From NCBI RefSeq assembly GCF_016545825.1, contig NC_052616.1, positions 34,896,192 through 34,960,191 of the forward strand: a DNA stretch of 64,000 bases, written 5' to 3'. The stretch's first letter is position 1, and each line of letters starts with the position of its first letter. The stretch comes from Eucalyptus grandis (taxonomy: Eukaryota; Streptophyta; Magnoliopsida; Myrtales; Myrtaceae). Of this stretch, positions 11,903 through 23,040 are shown one piece after another. A program made the translations under genes and the position numbers. The notes below the pieces were generated by a model. It was not told the DNA's origin. It saw nothing but the letters and a program-made list of their open reading frames with translations, and searched no databases.

Positions 11903-12518
11903 CTGACAAAAACGGGAAAAAGAAGTTGTAACATTGTTTTAGAAATTTGAATTAAGCAAATAAAGAGCAATCACCAACCAACATGACAAAGTATTGCGTC
12001 AAATTTTCACAAAATCATAGAAAAAAGAAAATTTTCACCGACGTAGTCGAATTAGAACTCCAAGTGTTCCACACCAATCAAAACAAGTTCAAGCTTCAAC
12101 TTTTAGTCATCCAAGCGTTTCATGTTCTTTTGATTTATGCACATGAATTTACTTTTTTATTTTTTGACTGTTCAATGGGGTTTATTTAAACAGTTGATCA
12201 AAAGAGCTTTTAAGACTGTGAATATGCTCAAAATTTCAAACTATTAAAGACATGAAGCACCATGGTATTGCCTTATATGGCCTATGCACATAATTATCAA
12301 TATGTGGCAAGTTGCAAACTTTCTTACTCCTTCCAAATAAACGGGGTAAGTGCAATAACACCACTCAACATTTTGTCCATGGGTCGATCAAATTTTTTAA
12401 CATTTTATACTTGCAATCATGTGTGTGTCGAATCATTTTTTCTTTTTTTTTTTTTTAGTCTTTATACTCATTGTAAAGATTAGTTTCTTACACAAAATAT
12501 AAATTCCATTCGACTTAC
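11903..12518 (-). other. TNL intron 1
   Basis: Intron between the TIR and NB exons, with GTAAGT donor and T-rich acceptor. It is AT-rich, with an oligo-T run at 12439-12456. Nothing else is seen. Confidence 0.6.
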
Positions 12519-12983
12519 CCATCATTGAAATGCCACCCGGACAAGTTACCAGCATCAAAAAGAGCTTTTTTCCATTTCTTCACTTTCTCCGAATCTTTCC
12601 CAAACTTGAATTCATGCTTAACCAGAGCTTCCCTGTAACTCTTTCTCCCCTTCTCACTTCTTTGGGTCCACTTTGTAAAACACCGAAAGAACCATGAGGT
12701 CCTTTGCTCCTTGCACTCCATGATTTTTGCTTCCTCTTCCAAACACCACGTTGAGGAAGCATAATTCTGGAAAAACGATGATTGCGATGCACGATTCTCA
12801 ATGGCCTTCATAAGTGCCGCGGATATTTGGTCTCCCTTCCTTAATTCCTCACTATCCCGAAAGTGTATATTCCTTTTTGATTTAAAGCTTGTAGAGATGA
12901 CTAACAAAATTATTGCGCACATCTGCACCTCTGAAACTCAAGAAGACGTCGTAAATCCTCTTGGATTTCGATGAAGAAGCCAT
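12519..12983 (-). pseudogene. TNL exon 1: TIR domain with frame breaks
   Basis: Starts MASSSKSKRIYDVFLSFRG and ends ALFDAGNLSGWHF before a GTAAGT donor. In between, TIR motifs sit in different frames: FRDSEELRKGD, then SQNYASSTWCLEE-like and a displaced VLPVFYKVDP-like block, then SYREALVKHE. At least two one-base losses occur near 12880-12860 and more near 12790 and 12690. Length is normal for a TIR exon, so the damage is small indels, not truncation. Confidence 0.8.
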
Positions 12984-13104
12984 TATGATGGAGTTCAACA
13001 ATCAGCAATGAGTATTAGCTTTGAGAAGTGTGCTTTCAGGTAGTTTGTTCACCACTTGTTCTTCCTGTTGATTTATTCTTATACTAAGAGGACAAAGATG
13101 CATG

Positions 13105-13775
13105 ACTTTTTTTGTGCTTTGGTAAATGATGGTGCTTAAGGATGGACCAAGACATCAAAGGTGTGAACACATGGACTTTTTTTTGCAAAGGCTGCATGTA
13201 CCACCGCATTATTTGAATTTCTGATTGACAAAAGCTTCTCCATGGCTGACAAAATGGTGAACATTGCACGGATTGAAACACAAATTGACAAACAACTTTA
13301 GGTTGGTAGATTCTCGTGATCTAAGTCATAGGTTCACTGATGAAAACAACTTTGCTAGTCTTCCTCGAAATTTCATCCCCAACCACCGACAAGTAGTTTT
13401 TGTCCTTGCTATATAATAATTTACCACATGACCACTCAAGAGATATATAATTGTGCGCACAATCAAGTGTACCAGCAAAAAATAATATTTGATCTATTAA
13501 TAATAGTAAAACTTTGGAAAAACATGCTGCTTAAGTATGAACCAAGATATTTAATAGGTATGAACACATGGACTTATTTTCACCACCAAGGTATTCTTGA
13601 TTTCTTTGAGTGACACAATTTCTTTGAGGCCGACAAAAGTAGTGGAGAAACAATTTGGGGTGGTGGACTCTTGAGATCTGGTAATAGGCTCACTAATTAG
13701 AAAATTTTAGTTTGCTTTCTTGAAATGGTATCCCTAACCTTCGAGTGGTTTCATCTTTACAAAGTAATAATTTAA
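13105..13775. repeat. Diverged tandem duplication, two units of roughly 350 bp
   Basis: The stretch from about 13105 to 13460 is repeated, diverged, from about 13500 to 13775. Shared landmarks in the same order include GAACACATGGACTT, GACAAAAG, a GGTTGGTAGA/GGTGGTGGA-type motif, TAGGTTCACTGAT/TAGGCTCACTAAT, CCCCAACC/CCCTAACC, and TAATAATTTA followed by CACATG. No protein is recognised. Confidence 0.55.
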
Positions 13776-13856
13776 CACATGTCTACTCAACCGACATATA
13801 ATACATACGACAACAACACATGTCTACTCAACCGACATATAATACATACGACAACA
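13775..13856. repeat. Perfect or near-perfect 41-bp tandem duplication
   Basis: Two adjacent copies of a 41-base unit that begins ACACATGTCTACTCAACCGA and ends ACGACAACA. The low divergence implies a recent event on the edge of the older duplication to its left. Confidence 0.85.
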
Positions 13857-13954
13857 ATACTTTCTAATAGTCAGATAATCACAACATTCATCACCAAATG
13901 TCAAAGAGTTGGTTTTTCAAAATTTGTATACCTCTTTCCTTTTTTTTTTTTTTT

Positions 13955-14090
13955 ATTGGATTACTATTCCAAATCTATTTATGGAGTAAAAATCTATTTC
14001 AAATACAAAAAAAAGAAGAAGATAATTTTACCAAACAAATTTCTATTCCAGAAATAAGTTTGGAACATAAATAAAATGATTATCATGTGC
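13955..14090. repeat. AT-rich dispersed repeat, copy 1
   Basis: Shares with 14745-14940, in the same orientation, the motifs TTTCTATT(C)CAGAAATAA, AATAAAAT(G/A)ATTATCAT and GTGCAC/GCGCG. Likely remnants of one short interspersed AT-rich family. Ends are not defined. Confidence 0.35.
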
Positions 14091-14099
14091 ACCTGTAAT

Positions 14100-14560
14100 G
14101 GCTAGTGCAAGCAACAAAGCAAGTCATAGTGAGGCTGCATCAGCTCCCGGACAATGAACAGGGCCTCTTTGATATACGCGGTTGGCAATGGTTATCCTGT
14201 CAGGAACCCATGTTGGACCAATTTTTTGGTATCTGTATTTCTCTTCCTTTCACGGATTCACAACATCTATGCCTTGGGCTTCCATCTGTACTAGAGAGAA
14301 CTTGTCTGCATGTTTACACATATACCAAGGACTCGCAATTTTTCTTACTGGTACTTGGTTTCATCTCTCCCAAACTAACATAAATATAGAGTTATTGGAC
14401 AACTCCAAGATAGTGGAATTGGTCCTAACCCCTTACCGTAGAGTTTGATATCATTCAGACAAGGTATTTTACAATCCAATAACTGTGGAAGTTTGGATCA
14501 AAGACATTCAAGATGAGGATTAGTCAAGTCGTGGCCAGCCAAGAGAGTGGATTGTTGTTA
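14100..14560. other. Unrecognised stretch, no supported gene
   Basis: Normal base composition with two overlapping plus-strand open stretches of 88-92 codons. Neither resembles a family I know. It could be a decayed coding or UTR fragment. Confidence 0.25.
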
Positions 14561-14744
14561 CAAAAAAAAAGCTGATTTTTGAAGGAGCAAAATAAGGTCA
14601 TGAGATTTGGACTACACAAAAATCCAACTTGGTCGCTATCGGCGACCAGTGACGATCAATAGAGTTGGGGGGGCAACAGGGGTAGTGAATGGTGAGTGGT
14701 GGCTGACTAGTAGAAGAACAAGTGATGAGAAGAGTTTTTATTTA

Positions 14745-14940
14745 TTATTTATTCCTCATTTTTATTCTGAAAATGAGAAATAAGAAATTTTAACTTTTAT
14801 TTCTATTTCAAACATATTTCTTGACTAAAATTTATTCTAGAAATAAAAAAATGAAATTGCATATCAAATGAATTTTTATTTTAAAAATAAGTTTTGAATA
14901 AAAAATTATTTTAAAATAGAAATAAAATAATTATCATGCG
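14745..14940. repeat. AT-rich dispersed repeat, copy 2
   Basis: Direct-orientation relative of 13955-14090, dominated by TTTATTTCTA and AGAAATAA motifs. It shares the terminal AATAAAATAATTATCATGCGC-like segment. Confidence 0.35.
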
Positions 14941-17118
14941 CGTTATTATGAGCTTTGGAGACAAAATTAACAAATGATTCGGTGGTTCTTTTCTTTCTTT
15001 TCTTTTTTTTTTTTTTTTTTTGGAAAAAGAGATAAATGCGAGAGATGGGGACCTTTGAAAAAGCAAAACCGATCGTGAGCTTCAAGCGCGGGATGGCTTT
15101 CGGTGATGGAAAAGAGAGATTTGAGCGTGAGCTGGAAAGCGATGGAAAATTGGAATCGGACAAGATTCAAAAGCAGTGAGCGGAAGAAAAAGCTGGAGAG
15201 TCAAAAGGTGTAGAATTCGGTGATCTTGAGGAGGACAAGAAGCCAGCGACGAACGCAAGGGGACCACAATTCACGCACCCTGCTTCTGCTCATCACGGTA
15301 AAGCCTGCTGTTTCCTTGCCTTTCCTGTTCATTCTTCCATTTGATCAGAACCAAATTCCATGTTTGCCACTCTTGTGATTTATTTTCCGAGTCCCAAAGC
15401 CATGCATGTGTGAATGCTAAGGGGTTCGTGTGAAATAGTAGGGGTTCGGAATTTCCATGCTCGTTTTTAGATTCCACGATTCATTTTTACTCTAATTTGA
15501 CCTAAAATTCACTATTTGTTAAATCTTTTAATAATAAAAATATCACTGCACCATTCGCAATTATCGGAATATATAGTAAAAATCAAAACATAGAAATTAC
15601 ATATCGAAACTTAAAATCACACAAAGTTCTTGTTATGGTATAAAAAATTTACCGTCATATCTAATTTCTCAAATCATTTCAACATCTTCCTTATCCATTA
15701 TAGTATTCGTGCTATTTGTTGTAGGATTTGTCTTTGATATATTAGTGTCTGTGAGGGATTTGCAATCTTAAAAAAGGAAGCAGTTTGTATTCCCATAGTG
15801 CACATGATCAAGCAATCAAAGCTCGTGTACAAGATTTGTGAAAATTTTAGGCTTCAGTCATATTAAAAATATATGATATAATAAAAATTTCTGTATTGGT
15901 TAACAAAATCTCATTAAAGTTGTCTCTGTATGTGGTGTATAAATAGTTTATATTTGCTTTATCACATAACTCAAATCTTTTGGAGATTAAAATTCCACAT
16001 AACAAAAGTACTGTGGACTGATATAGAAATTGGTATAGCTAAATTGTTAAGCATACATAATGTCTTATGTTGAATTATGTGAATAAAAATATTGACAATT
16101 TGTAGTTTTTACTCCGGTTTATATTTAAATTCTCCATACTCAATCATATAAATGTAATGGGCAAGAAGATAAATCAGACTTGCACAAAGTGATCCGTGTT
16201 GATATTTTATAAATGGATGTGTCGTTTCAACCAATTTATGAACTTAGTGAGCCAGCAATAGCTCATCCACAATTGTTTGTTTTTTCATGAGAAAATGCTA
16301 GATGCTTTTAAAGCATCATGTCATCAACCACCTACTCCAATAATTCAGTCTGTTTCCACATGCTTTTCCCCACTGCAATTATTCGATCTGTTTTTGCATG
16401 CATTTCCCCACAGCAATTATTCTCTCCAATCTGCTTCGCTCCAAGTCCTTGGTGCTTTTCACGACCAAAGTCCAAACTTGGAGGCTGTTACTTGCATCTA
16501 ATAAGTAAGTTAAATGAAAAGTATATATATGGTTAACTAAAACTGAATCCGAAAAGTTGAAGAGATTCTTATGAAGGCCACTATTTATAATGGTTCAAAT
16601 TCAATTTAGTTTATACACTAAGTTCACTCAATAATTTTTTTAGATAGATCACCGTGCCACTACTTCTTAACTGTCCTTTTGACAATTCAATGGAAATAAT
16701 ACCACTTATCTAATCTTGATGTGCTAAATCTCCTCTATTGAAAAGATGGATATTGCATAAGGCCACCTTATTTAATGTGTACGATCCAATCATCCTCTGT
16801 AAATTGAATTCATTAAATGAATTTGTGAAATGAGAGGGAACATCATAATGTTGCAAGTGGATAAGATTTTTAGCCCTATTCCTAATCCCTCAATCACAGT
16901 AGATGATCTTGTCTGCAAATAATGAGTTCTAATTCTCATGATCCATTTTTAGGTGTAAGAGGACTTTGCTCAGCAAAGCACCACAAAAATTAAACTTAAC
17001 CGTGGAATAAATTCTCATTATAAATTCTCAACCTCAAATTTCTTGTCGTCAAATCCAAGTCAAGTTCGAACATTTTGAGTGTATTATCGTCCCGCTATGC
17101 ACTGAGCAAGGGTTTATT
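14941..17118. other. Non-coding AT-rich spacer
   Basis: No supported gene. It has an oligo-T run at 15002-15020, a somewhat GC-richer patch at 15030-15300, and a local TCTGTTT/GCATTTCCCCACAGCAATTATTC-type near-duplication at 16345-16430. No transposon termini recognised. Confidence 0.35.
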
Positions 17119-17507
17119 CACCATGAGACAAGGCATCTTCTTTTTCTCTTAGCACCAAAAGAAAACAAGAGTGATGACTTTTAAGTCAAGTCTATGAAAT
17201 TTTTTCCAAAGTGGACCACGAGACGGCATCTTCTTTTTCTTAGCTTAGCACCAAAAGAAAACAAGAGCAACAACTTTTAAGTCAGGTTTATGAAATTTTT
17301 TTCCAAAGTGGACCAAGAGACAAGGCAACAAGGCATCTTCTTTTTCTCTTAGCACCAAAAGCAAACAAGAGCGACGACTTTTAAGTCAAGCCTATGAAAA
17401 TTTTCCAAAGTGGACCATGAGACAAGGCATCTTCCTTTTCTCTTAGCACCAAAAGAAAACAAGAGTGACGACTTTTAAGTCAAGCCTATAAAATTTTTCC
17501 AAAGTGG
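17119..17507. repeat. Tandem repeat, four copies of a ~97-bp unit
   Basis: Four consecutive copies start near 17119, 17215, 17312 and 17411. Each contains GGCATCTTCTTTTTCT, TTAGCACCAAAAG, AACAAGAG, GACTTTTAAGTCA and CCAAAGTGGA in order. The GACTTTTAAGTC core is a short palindrome-like element present in each unit. Copies differ by small indels. Confidence 0.88.
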
Positions 17508-17919
17508 AGAGAAAAAGTTACCGGCTTTACTAGTTAGAGGTACAACGACGCTGCGGAATAGTCATGAAAAATGTGGATGCCTAGAAGACAATTGGGATGT
17601 CACCTTATCACATGGGCTACTTCTAACTTGTTTCTTCCTTATATGTGGCAATACACCATCCACTGATTTTAATACACCATCATGTTTAACATGAAATTTC
17701 TCATTTTTCACTATAAAATGCCCTAAACCAATTATTTGATGGTTAATATCACAAAGGAAGAACTATAGCTGTAGTCTCTCCAATATCGATGTACTTATTA
17801 ACTCTCACCCTTCACCTTGCATTGAAGGCCCCTAACATTGCTCGAATCTCCTCTCACACGTTCTCTATTTCATTCATCTAGATAATGTTATTACTTGGGT
17901 GCAACACTTACCCTCTCTA

Positions 17920-18175
17920 GCTAAAAGAATCACATGCGAACTTCAAGATAAGGTTGTTTATAATCACCGGTTCCAATTGATTGACATTACCATGAGTAAA
18001 ACTTATCCTCTATTGTGAAAGGAATCACGTGAGAACTTCGGGACAAGCTCCTCTACAATCATCGGTCTCTCCCCCCTCCCAAAACCATATATAGAAGCCA
18101 TTTTATAGATTCTCTTGGCAAAAGAATTGTGTGCGAGCCTCGGGACAAGTCCTCTACAATCAAGGTCTCTGCCCT
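17920..18175. repeat. Degenerate tandem repeat, three copies of a ~97-bp unit
   Basis: Three loosely conserved copies near 17925, 18020 and 18120. They share AAAAGAAT(C)/GGAATCACGTG, a GGACAAG element, CTACAATCA and GGTCTC. The copies are much more diverged than the array at 17.1-17.5 kb but have a similar period. Confidence 0.55.
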
Positions 18176-19414
18176 AAACCACATTTGGAAATCATTGTAT
18201 AAATCAAGTAATCTTGCATCTTAATTATCACGAAGAAATGAGAACAAAGAAAAAGAGATCGTGGGTTTATAAAATATTTTACAAAGTCAACCTATCTAGA
18301 ATTGATGTTATAATACCTCTTTCTTAAGTTAGTGGTGTAACTATAAGGTCACTTGTATAAATCTTTTTTAACATCGATGATGTATGCTAAATCTTTTTTG
18401 TCGAATCCAAGTCGAGTTCAAATGATGTATGCTATAATTATCAAAAAAAAAAAAAAAAAGTCTAAAAAGCATTTTGTCGTTGAATCCAAGTGACTGGAAG
18501 ACAACACTTCCAACTTTGTCATGATGAAAGGTTAGGCTAACAATAGTAAGGAAAAGCATTAACCACAAGCCAGATCTGTAAAGTTATACACTCAAAAGTT
18601 CATTGCCATGGACTCATGGTGGCCTTCAATTACTTTGCATTCTTTAGTGTTTGCCTCGTGCGAGGGTTAAACTTTTCTCAATGGATACAAGTACTCCGCC
18701 TCTGTGCAATTATTGTTGAAGGCAACTCATTTTTTTACCAATGTTTGACCACGCAATCTATTCTCGGACAGCACTTGCTCCAATAGAAAATTTCTTGGTT
18801 TCAAATGCATCAAAGCCTTGAGTGCTGAAAAAGAAAATTCATCGAAATTATGATCAGTTGGTGTAATTGGGTTGTGCTTTGCCAAAACAACAACACCCAA
18901 TTTTCCCACATCAAACGGCTGGATCACAAATATCATGACATTTAACCGCAGCTGTCCGATCTTGAGGGTGTCGATAATTGTGATTTCCATATTAAGTGAT
19001 GAATTCAGGTATATTTAGTACAACTAAATGCCTTTGAGAATTAGGTTGGTCAGAATTTTAACGAGAAAGATATTGTGACTTTTCTCACCATGACCATTTT
19101 TTTAAGGAAATCCATAATCCTGACTTTTTTCCAAATATCGGACATAAACCAGGTCATGAGCTCCGTGAACATGAATAACGGGTGAATGGCCGGAAGAGAA
19201 ATGGGGGTCAAAGTTCCGGACAAAATATAAAAATAAAATATGTGATTTTTCAAAAAAAGGGGGGAATTTGTTCCAGGTGGTGGCACCCCTAACAAGCAAA
19301 TGCGCATGACGTTTGTAGCACCAGGCCCACGCCCCCACTGAGGGCCCTGTACAATATCCCTATGACAGTGTACAGTGGCCTAATGGCCTTCAGTAAGGCC
19401 CGAGGTCCCTTACG
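18176..19414. other. Non-coding spacer with one short unrecognised ORF
   Basis: Contains poly-A at 18445-18459. A minus-strand frame at 18727-18990 (87 codons) has a pattern vaguely like a decayed small protein (LGVVVLAKHN) but no family I can name. No splice structure or neighbours support it. Confidence 0.3.
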
Positions 19415-19529
19415 CATCATTTCCCTTGCTTACTTCCGATTTTTCCGTTTAAATACGGGGTCAAATGCTTATTTTTTTAAGGTAAATTATGTTAATAAGA
19501 CTCCTTATGTATTTTGAAGATACACACAC

Positions 19530-19564
<35 letters not shown>

Positions 19565-19950
19565 TGTATGTATTGTGTGTTTGTGCACGTGGACGAATTA
19601 TCCTCTACATCTATAAGTTTATATGTATATAATGTTAACACCATGATGTTTGTGCATATACATCATTTCCCTTGCTTACTTCTGATTTTTCCGTTTAAAT
19701 ACGGGGTCAAATGCTTATTTTTTCAAGGAAAATTATGTTAATAAGACTCCTTATGTATTTTGAAAATACATACACACACACACACATATGTAAGTGTATG
19801 TATGTATGTATGTATGGATGTATGTATGTATGTATGTATGTATGTATGTATGTATGTATGTATGTATTGTGTGTTTGTGCACGTGGACAAATTATCCTAT
19901 GCATCTATAAGGTTATATGCATATAATGCTAACACCATGATGTTTGTGCT
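19415..19950. repeat. Tandem duplication of a ~250-bp unit carrying (ATGT)n microsatellites
   Basis: Unit 1 is 19415-19660 and unit 2 is 19661-19950. Both begin CATCATTTCCCTTGCTTACT. Both contain TTTCCGTTTAAATACGGGGT, a (TGTA/ATGT)n tract (about 19537-19572 and 19797-19868), and TTGTGTGTTTGTGCACGTGG. Both end CACCATGATGTTTGTGC. The copies are about 90% alike by eye and differ mainly in microsatellite length, unit 2 being longer. Confidence 0.92.
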
Positions 19951-21700
19951 ATTGAAGAATTTTCTTATTCCGCATGTAGAGAACAAGATACTGAGTGGAA
20001 ATCATTAGATTTGAAAGAACCTTTAGATTTGGGTGAAGAAGCAAGGGACATGGGATCGTCAAGGTGTTTAGATGGGGCAAATAAATGGAGAACAACTTCA
20101 ATAATATGAATTCATCAATATACTTGGAAGGACCAAAGTGTAGAAGGTGAATATATTTAGATTAGGCGAAATCACCGAGTTTTGATGTTTCACGTTTAAA
20201 GGAAGATTACATTATGGATGGAGTGGACAATAGTCCAAGTACTTGAAAATGAAGACCTAGCTCTAAATAGATTTAATTCAAATTCCAATTATTTCAAGCC
20301 TTGGAATCCACATAGAGATGTTGTGAAAAAGTCAGATGGGGTTATATATTTTTTACTAAGTAGAAGGAGGATCACATAACTTCATAGAGATAGTTTGATC
20401 TGTTTTGGGCAAGATTTATTAATTAGCCCTGTAAATGTTTTGAGTTAAATAGAACCCTCCTAGAAGGCTAGAAAGCATGACTAAGGCCATTTGTGCCCTA
20501 CGCAAGGGTAGGCACACCCTAGGCTTTGGTTAGTTATGAGAGGGCTGCGAAACGCTGACCTGTCTTTGGCGAAGGGGCCATTGGCGCCTATAACTATGCA
20601 TAGAGTTTTCATTCAATGTCTTATTGACTCCATTATTTCGTCCATATAAAGCTCAAGACTCAGATTGGATTTCCGAAAATGAACCCAAATAGTTGCTTGT
20701 AGTGGAAAGTCAAGATATTCTTGTTGTTCAAAATCCACTAGATGGGATTCTTGGGGCTTAAGAAAACTTGTGACTCAATTTTAAGATGAAGTTAATCAAT
20801 CAGGTCAAATCACAATATTCTTGACACCTTATGATTGGGCAACTATGGTTAAAAGTTGCGATATCTTGAGCATCGGCCATTCAACTTCAGCAAATTGGAT
20901 ATTATTGGAAAATTGTTAGCAAATATGATCTAATTATACACTTGGGTTGAATTTTGAACTAATTCTCAGTCAAATTTTGTCGAACCTTTTGCTAAACAAT
21001 TAGGTGTCTACCAGCATTTTGAAAATAATGGAAATATATTTGAAAACTAGGTTTTGATAAAACAGACTCCATATCTCGATCATTTGCAAGATGCATAGAA
21101 TAGTATTGCCTATGGGCACTCATCCATGTTAAGTCATGAAACTTATCGTAAATCGGACACCTGACTATTAATTTGTTCTGGTATCATCTATCCTAAATGT
21201 AGGACCAATGCATGTCAATTTTCTTTTATTTAAGCCATGAATAATACGTACACATTTGCACCCATCACGAAATAACTAGTTGCGCGTCATGCATTGTATT
21301 TTCTTTTTCATAATTAGATGAGTTCCACTAGAAAAATTGACTGACAAATTTTATCAGTTTCCATTCAATCTTAAACATATTTCATGTTTAGGTCACGGTG
21401 GAGGGCGATTCAGTTTTTTGATCAATTCGAGTTCAATCTTCAAACCCCCACGAACAGGTTGACGAAACAGAAATCTAATTCCACCACCATTAACAACTAC
21501 CCCCTCAAAAACTAACACCTAAACTATTGAGGTGTGGTTCATACTCCTATCAATAAGAAATAGCATACTTGTGTAAAATCTGGCTCTGAGCAGCGAATAT
21601 TTACTACTCATACCTCAGAAGTTCAGACAGTGAGCAGGAAAATGCTGTAAGTCACAGTGGTTTGTGAGGGGACACCCTGGAAACAGTGCCATAATCAAGA
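19951..21700. other. Non-coding spacer
   Basis: No supported ORF, RNA gene or transposon end. Stops are frequent in all frames. A GC-richer patch at about 20485-20600 contains GCCATTTGTGCC...GGCGCC motifs, unexplained. Confidence 0.35.
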
Positions 21701-21701
21701 C

Positions 21702-23040
21702 GTCGACACTTGGAAACACCATAACTTTTGTGTAATCTGAGACACTTAAGCCGCCATCATCTGAGTAAAATGGGACACTTAAGCGCCACTCCGGCGAAAA
21801 TCCGGTTGGACGTGGCGACTCTTCCTAGCGAGCTCCCGGTCCCCAAACGGCTGTCGTTTGCACGGCGACGTGGCGGAGAAAATGCAAAACGACGCCGTTT
21901 TGCGTCTACGTGTAAATAATAGTATATAAATTAATTAAATTAGATTTAAAATATTCAAAAATTTAAAAAAATAAGAAAAATTTAAAAAATTTTAAAATTA
22001 AGAAAATTTTAAAAATTAAGAAAAATTTTAAAAATTAAGAAAAATTTTAAAAATTAAGAAAATTTAAAAATTTAAAAAATTAAGAAAAATTTTAAAAATG
22101 TTAAAATTTTTAAAATTTTAAAAATAAGAAAAATTAAAAAATTAAGAAAATTTTAAAAATTTTAAAAATTTTAAAAATTTTAAAAATTTTAAAAAATTTA
22201 AAATTTTAAAAAATTTAAAAAATTTAAAAATTTAAAATTTTAAAAATTAAGAAAATTTTAAAAAATTTTAAAAATTAAGAAAATTTAATTTTTTTAAATT
22301 AAGAAAATTTTAATTTTTTTAATTTAAGAAAATTTTAAAATTTTAAAAATTAAGAAAATTTTTAAAAAATTAAATTATAAAAAATTATAAAAGTGGGGAG
22401 TGGAGGCCGAATGGGGCGGCTCCTGCCGCCACCGCCGGCTCCCTCACCGCCGCCACCTCCGCCGCCGCCTCCCCCTTTTTTTAATTTTTAAATTTTTTAA
22501 ATTTTCTTATTATTATTTTTTTAAATTTTTAAAATTTTTTAAAATTAAAAATTTTTAAATTTTATTATTTTCTTAAATTTTTTAAATTTTTTTTAAATTT
22601 TTTAAAATTTTAAAATTAAAATTTTTTTAAAATTTTTTAAAATTTTTAAAATTAAAATTTTTAAAATTTTCTTTATTTTTTAAAATTTTTAATTTTTTAA
22701 AATTAAAATTTTAAAATTTTCTTTTTTTTAAAAAAAAATTTTTAAAATTTTCTTATTTTTTAAATTTTAATTTTTTTAAATTAAAATTTTTAAAATTTTC
22801 TTTTTTAAAAAAAGTTTTAAAATTTTTTTAAAATTAAAAATTTTAATTTTTTTTAATTTTTTTTAATTTTATGCGATTTGGAGCTCCTTGAGCCACGTAG
22901 GCAAAAAATAATAATAAAATATTGCTCACGTAGGATTTCCGGCAAGTGGTCGCCGGAAGTGGCACTTAGGAGTCGTCCCACTGAAAAAGTGGCTTGCTGC
23001 ATCAAGTTTTGAAGTTATTACGACTTAAGTGTCTTGTCAC
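21702..23040. mobile_element. Foldback element: 1.3-kb AT-rich inverted repeat with GC-rich centre
   Basis: The two ends are inverted relatives. The left end reads GACACTT...ATAACTT...TGGGACACTTAAGCGCCACT followed by CCGGCG. The reverse complement of the right end reads GACACTTAAG...ATAACTT...GTGGGACGACTCCTAAGTGC then CACTTCCGGCG. The interior (about 21950-22875) is almost pure A/T. Its left half carries AAG-type trimers (TTAAAAATTAAGAAAA) and its right half the complementary CTT-type (TTTTCTTA), so the arms are long inverted repeats. The axis is a GC-rich block at about 22393-22474 full of CCGCCGCC. No transposase frame. Clear target duplication not found. It resembles a MULE-like foldback or non-autonomous element. 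Confidence 0.7.

Larger units (their letters stand above)
6429..12983 (-). pseudogene. TIR-NB-LRR immune receptor gene, broken in exons 1-2
   Basis: TNL proteins are cytoplasmic receptors for pathogen effectors; the TIR domain acts as an NADase-type signalling module when the NB-ARC switch opens. The standard TNL gene plan is visible on the minus strand: TIR exon 12519-12983, NB-ARC exon 10783-11902, LRR-linker exon 10417-10695, LRR exon 7515-8362 and a C-terminal exon 6429-7181. Every junction has GT-AG sites in matching position. The start was chosen at 12983 because MASSSKSKRIYDVFLSFRG is the classic TNL opening. Exons 3-5 are free of stops, but exons 1 and 2 each need several one-base corrections to stay in frame. 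As sequenced it cannot encode a full receptor. Several breaks sit in short homopolymers, so sequencing error is a real alternative. Confidence 0.85.

Noticed and set aside
18727..18990. Minus-strand 87-codon frame, briefly considered as a cystatin relative
   Set aside because: Only a loose LGVVVLAKHN-type resemblance; no QxVxG motif, no exon structure.
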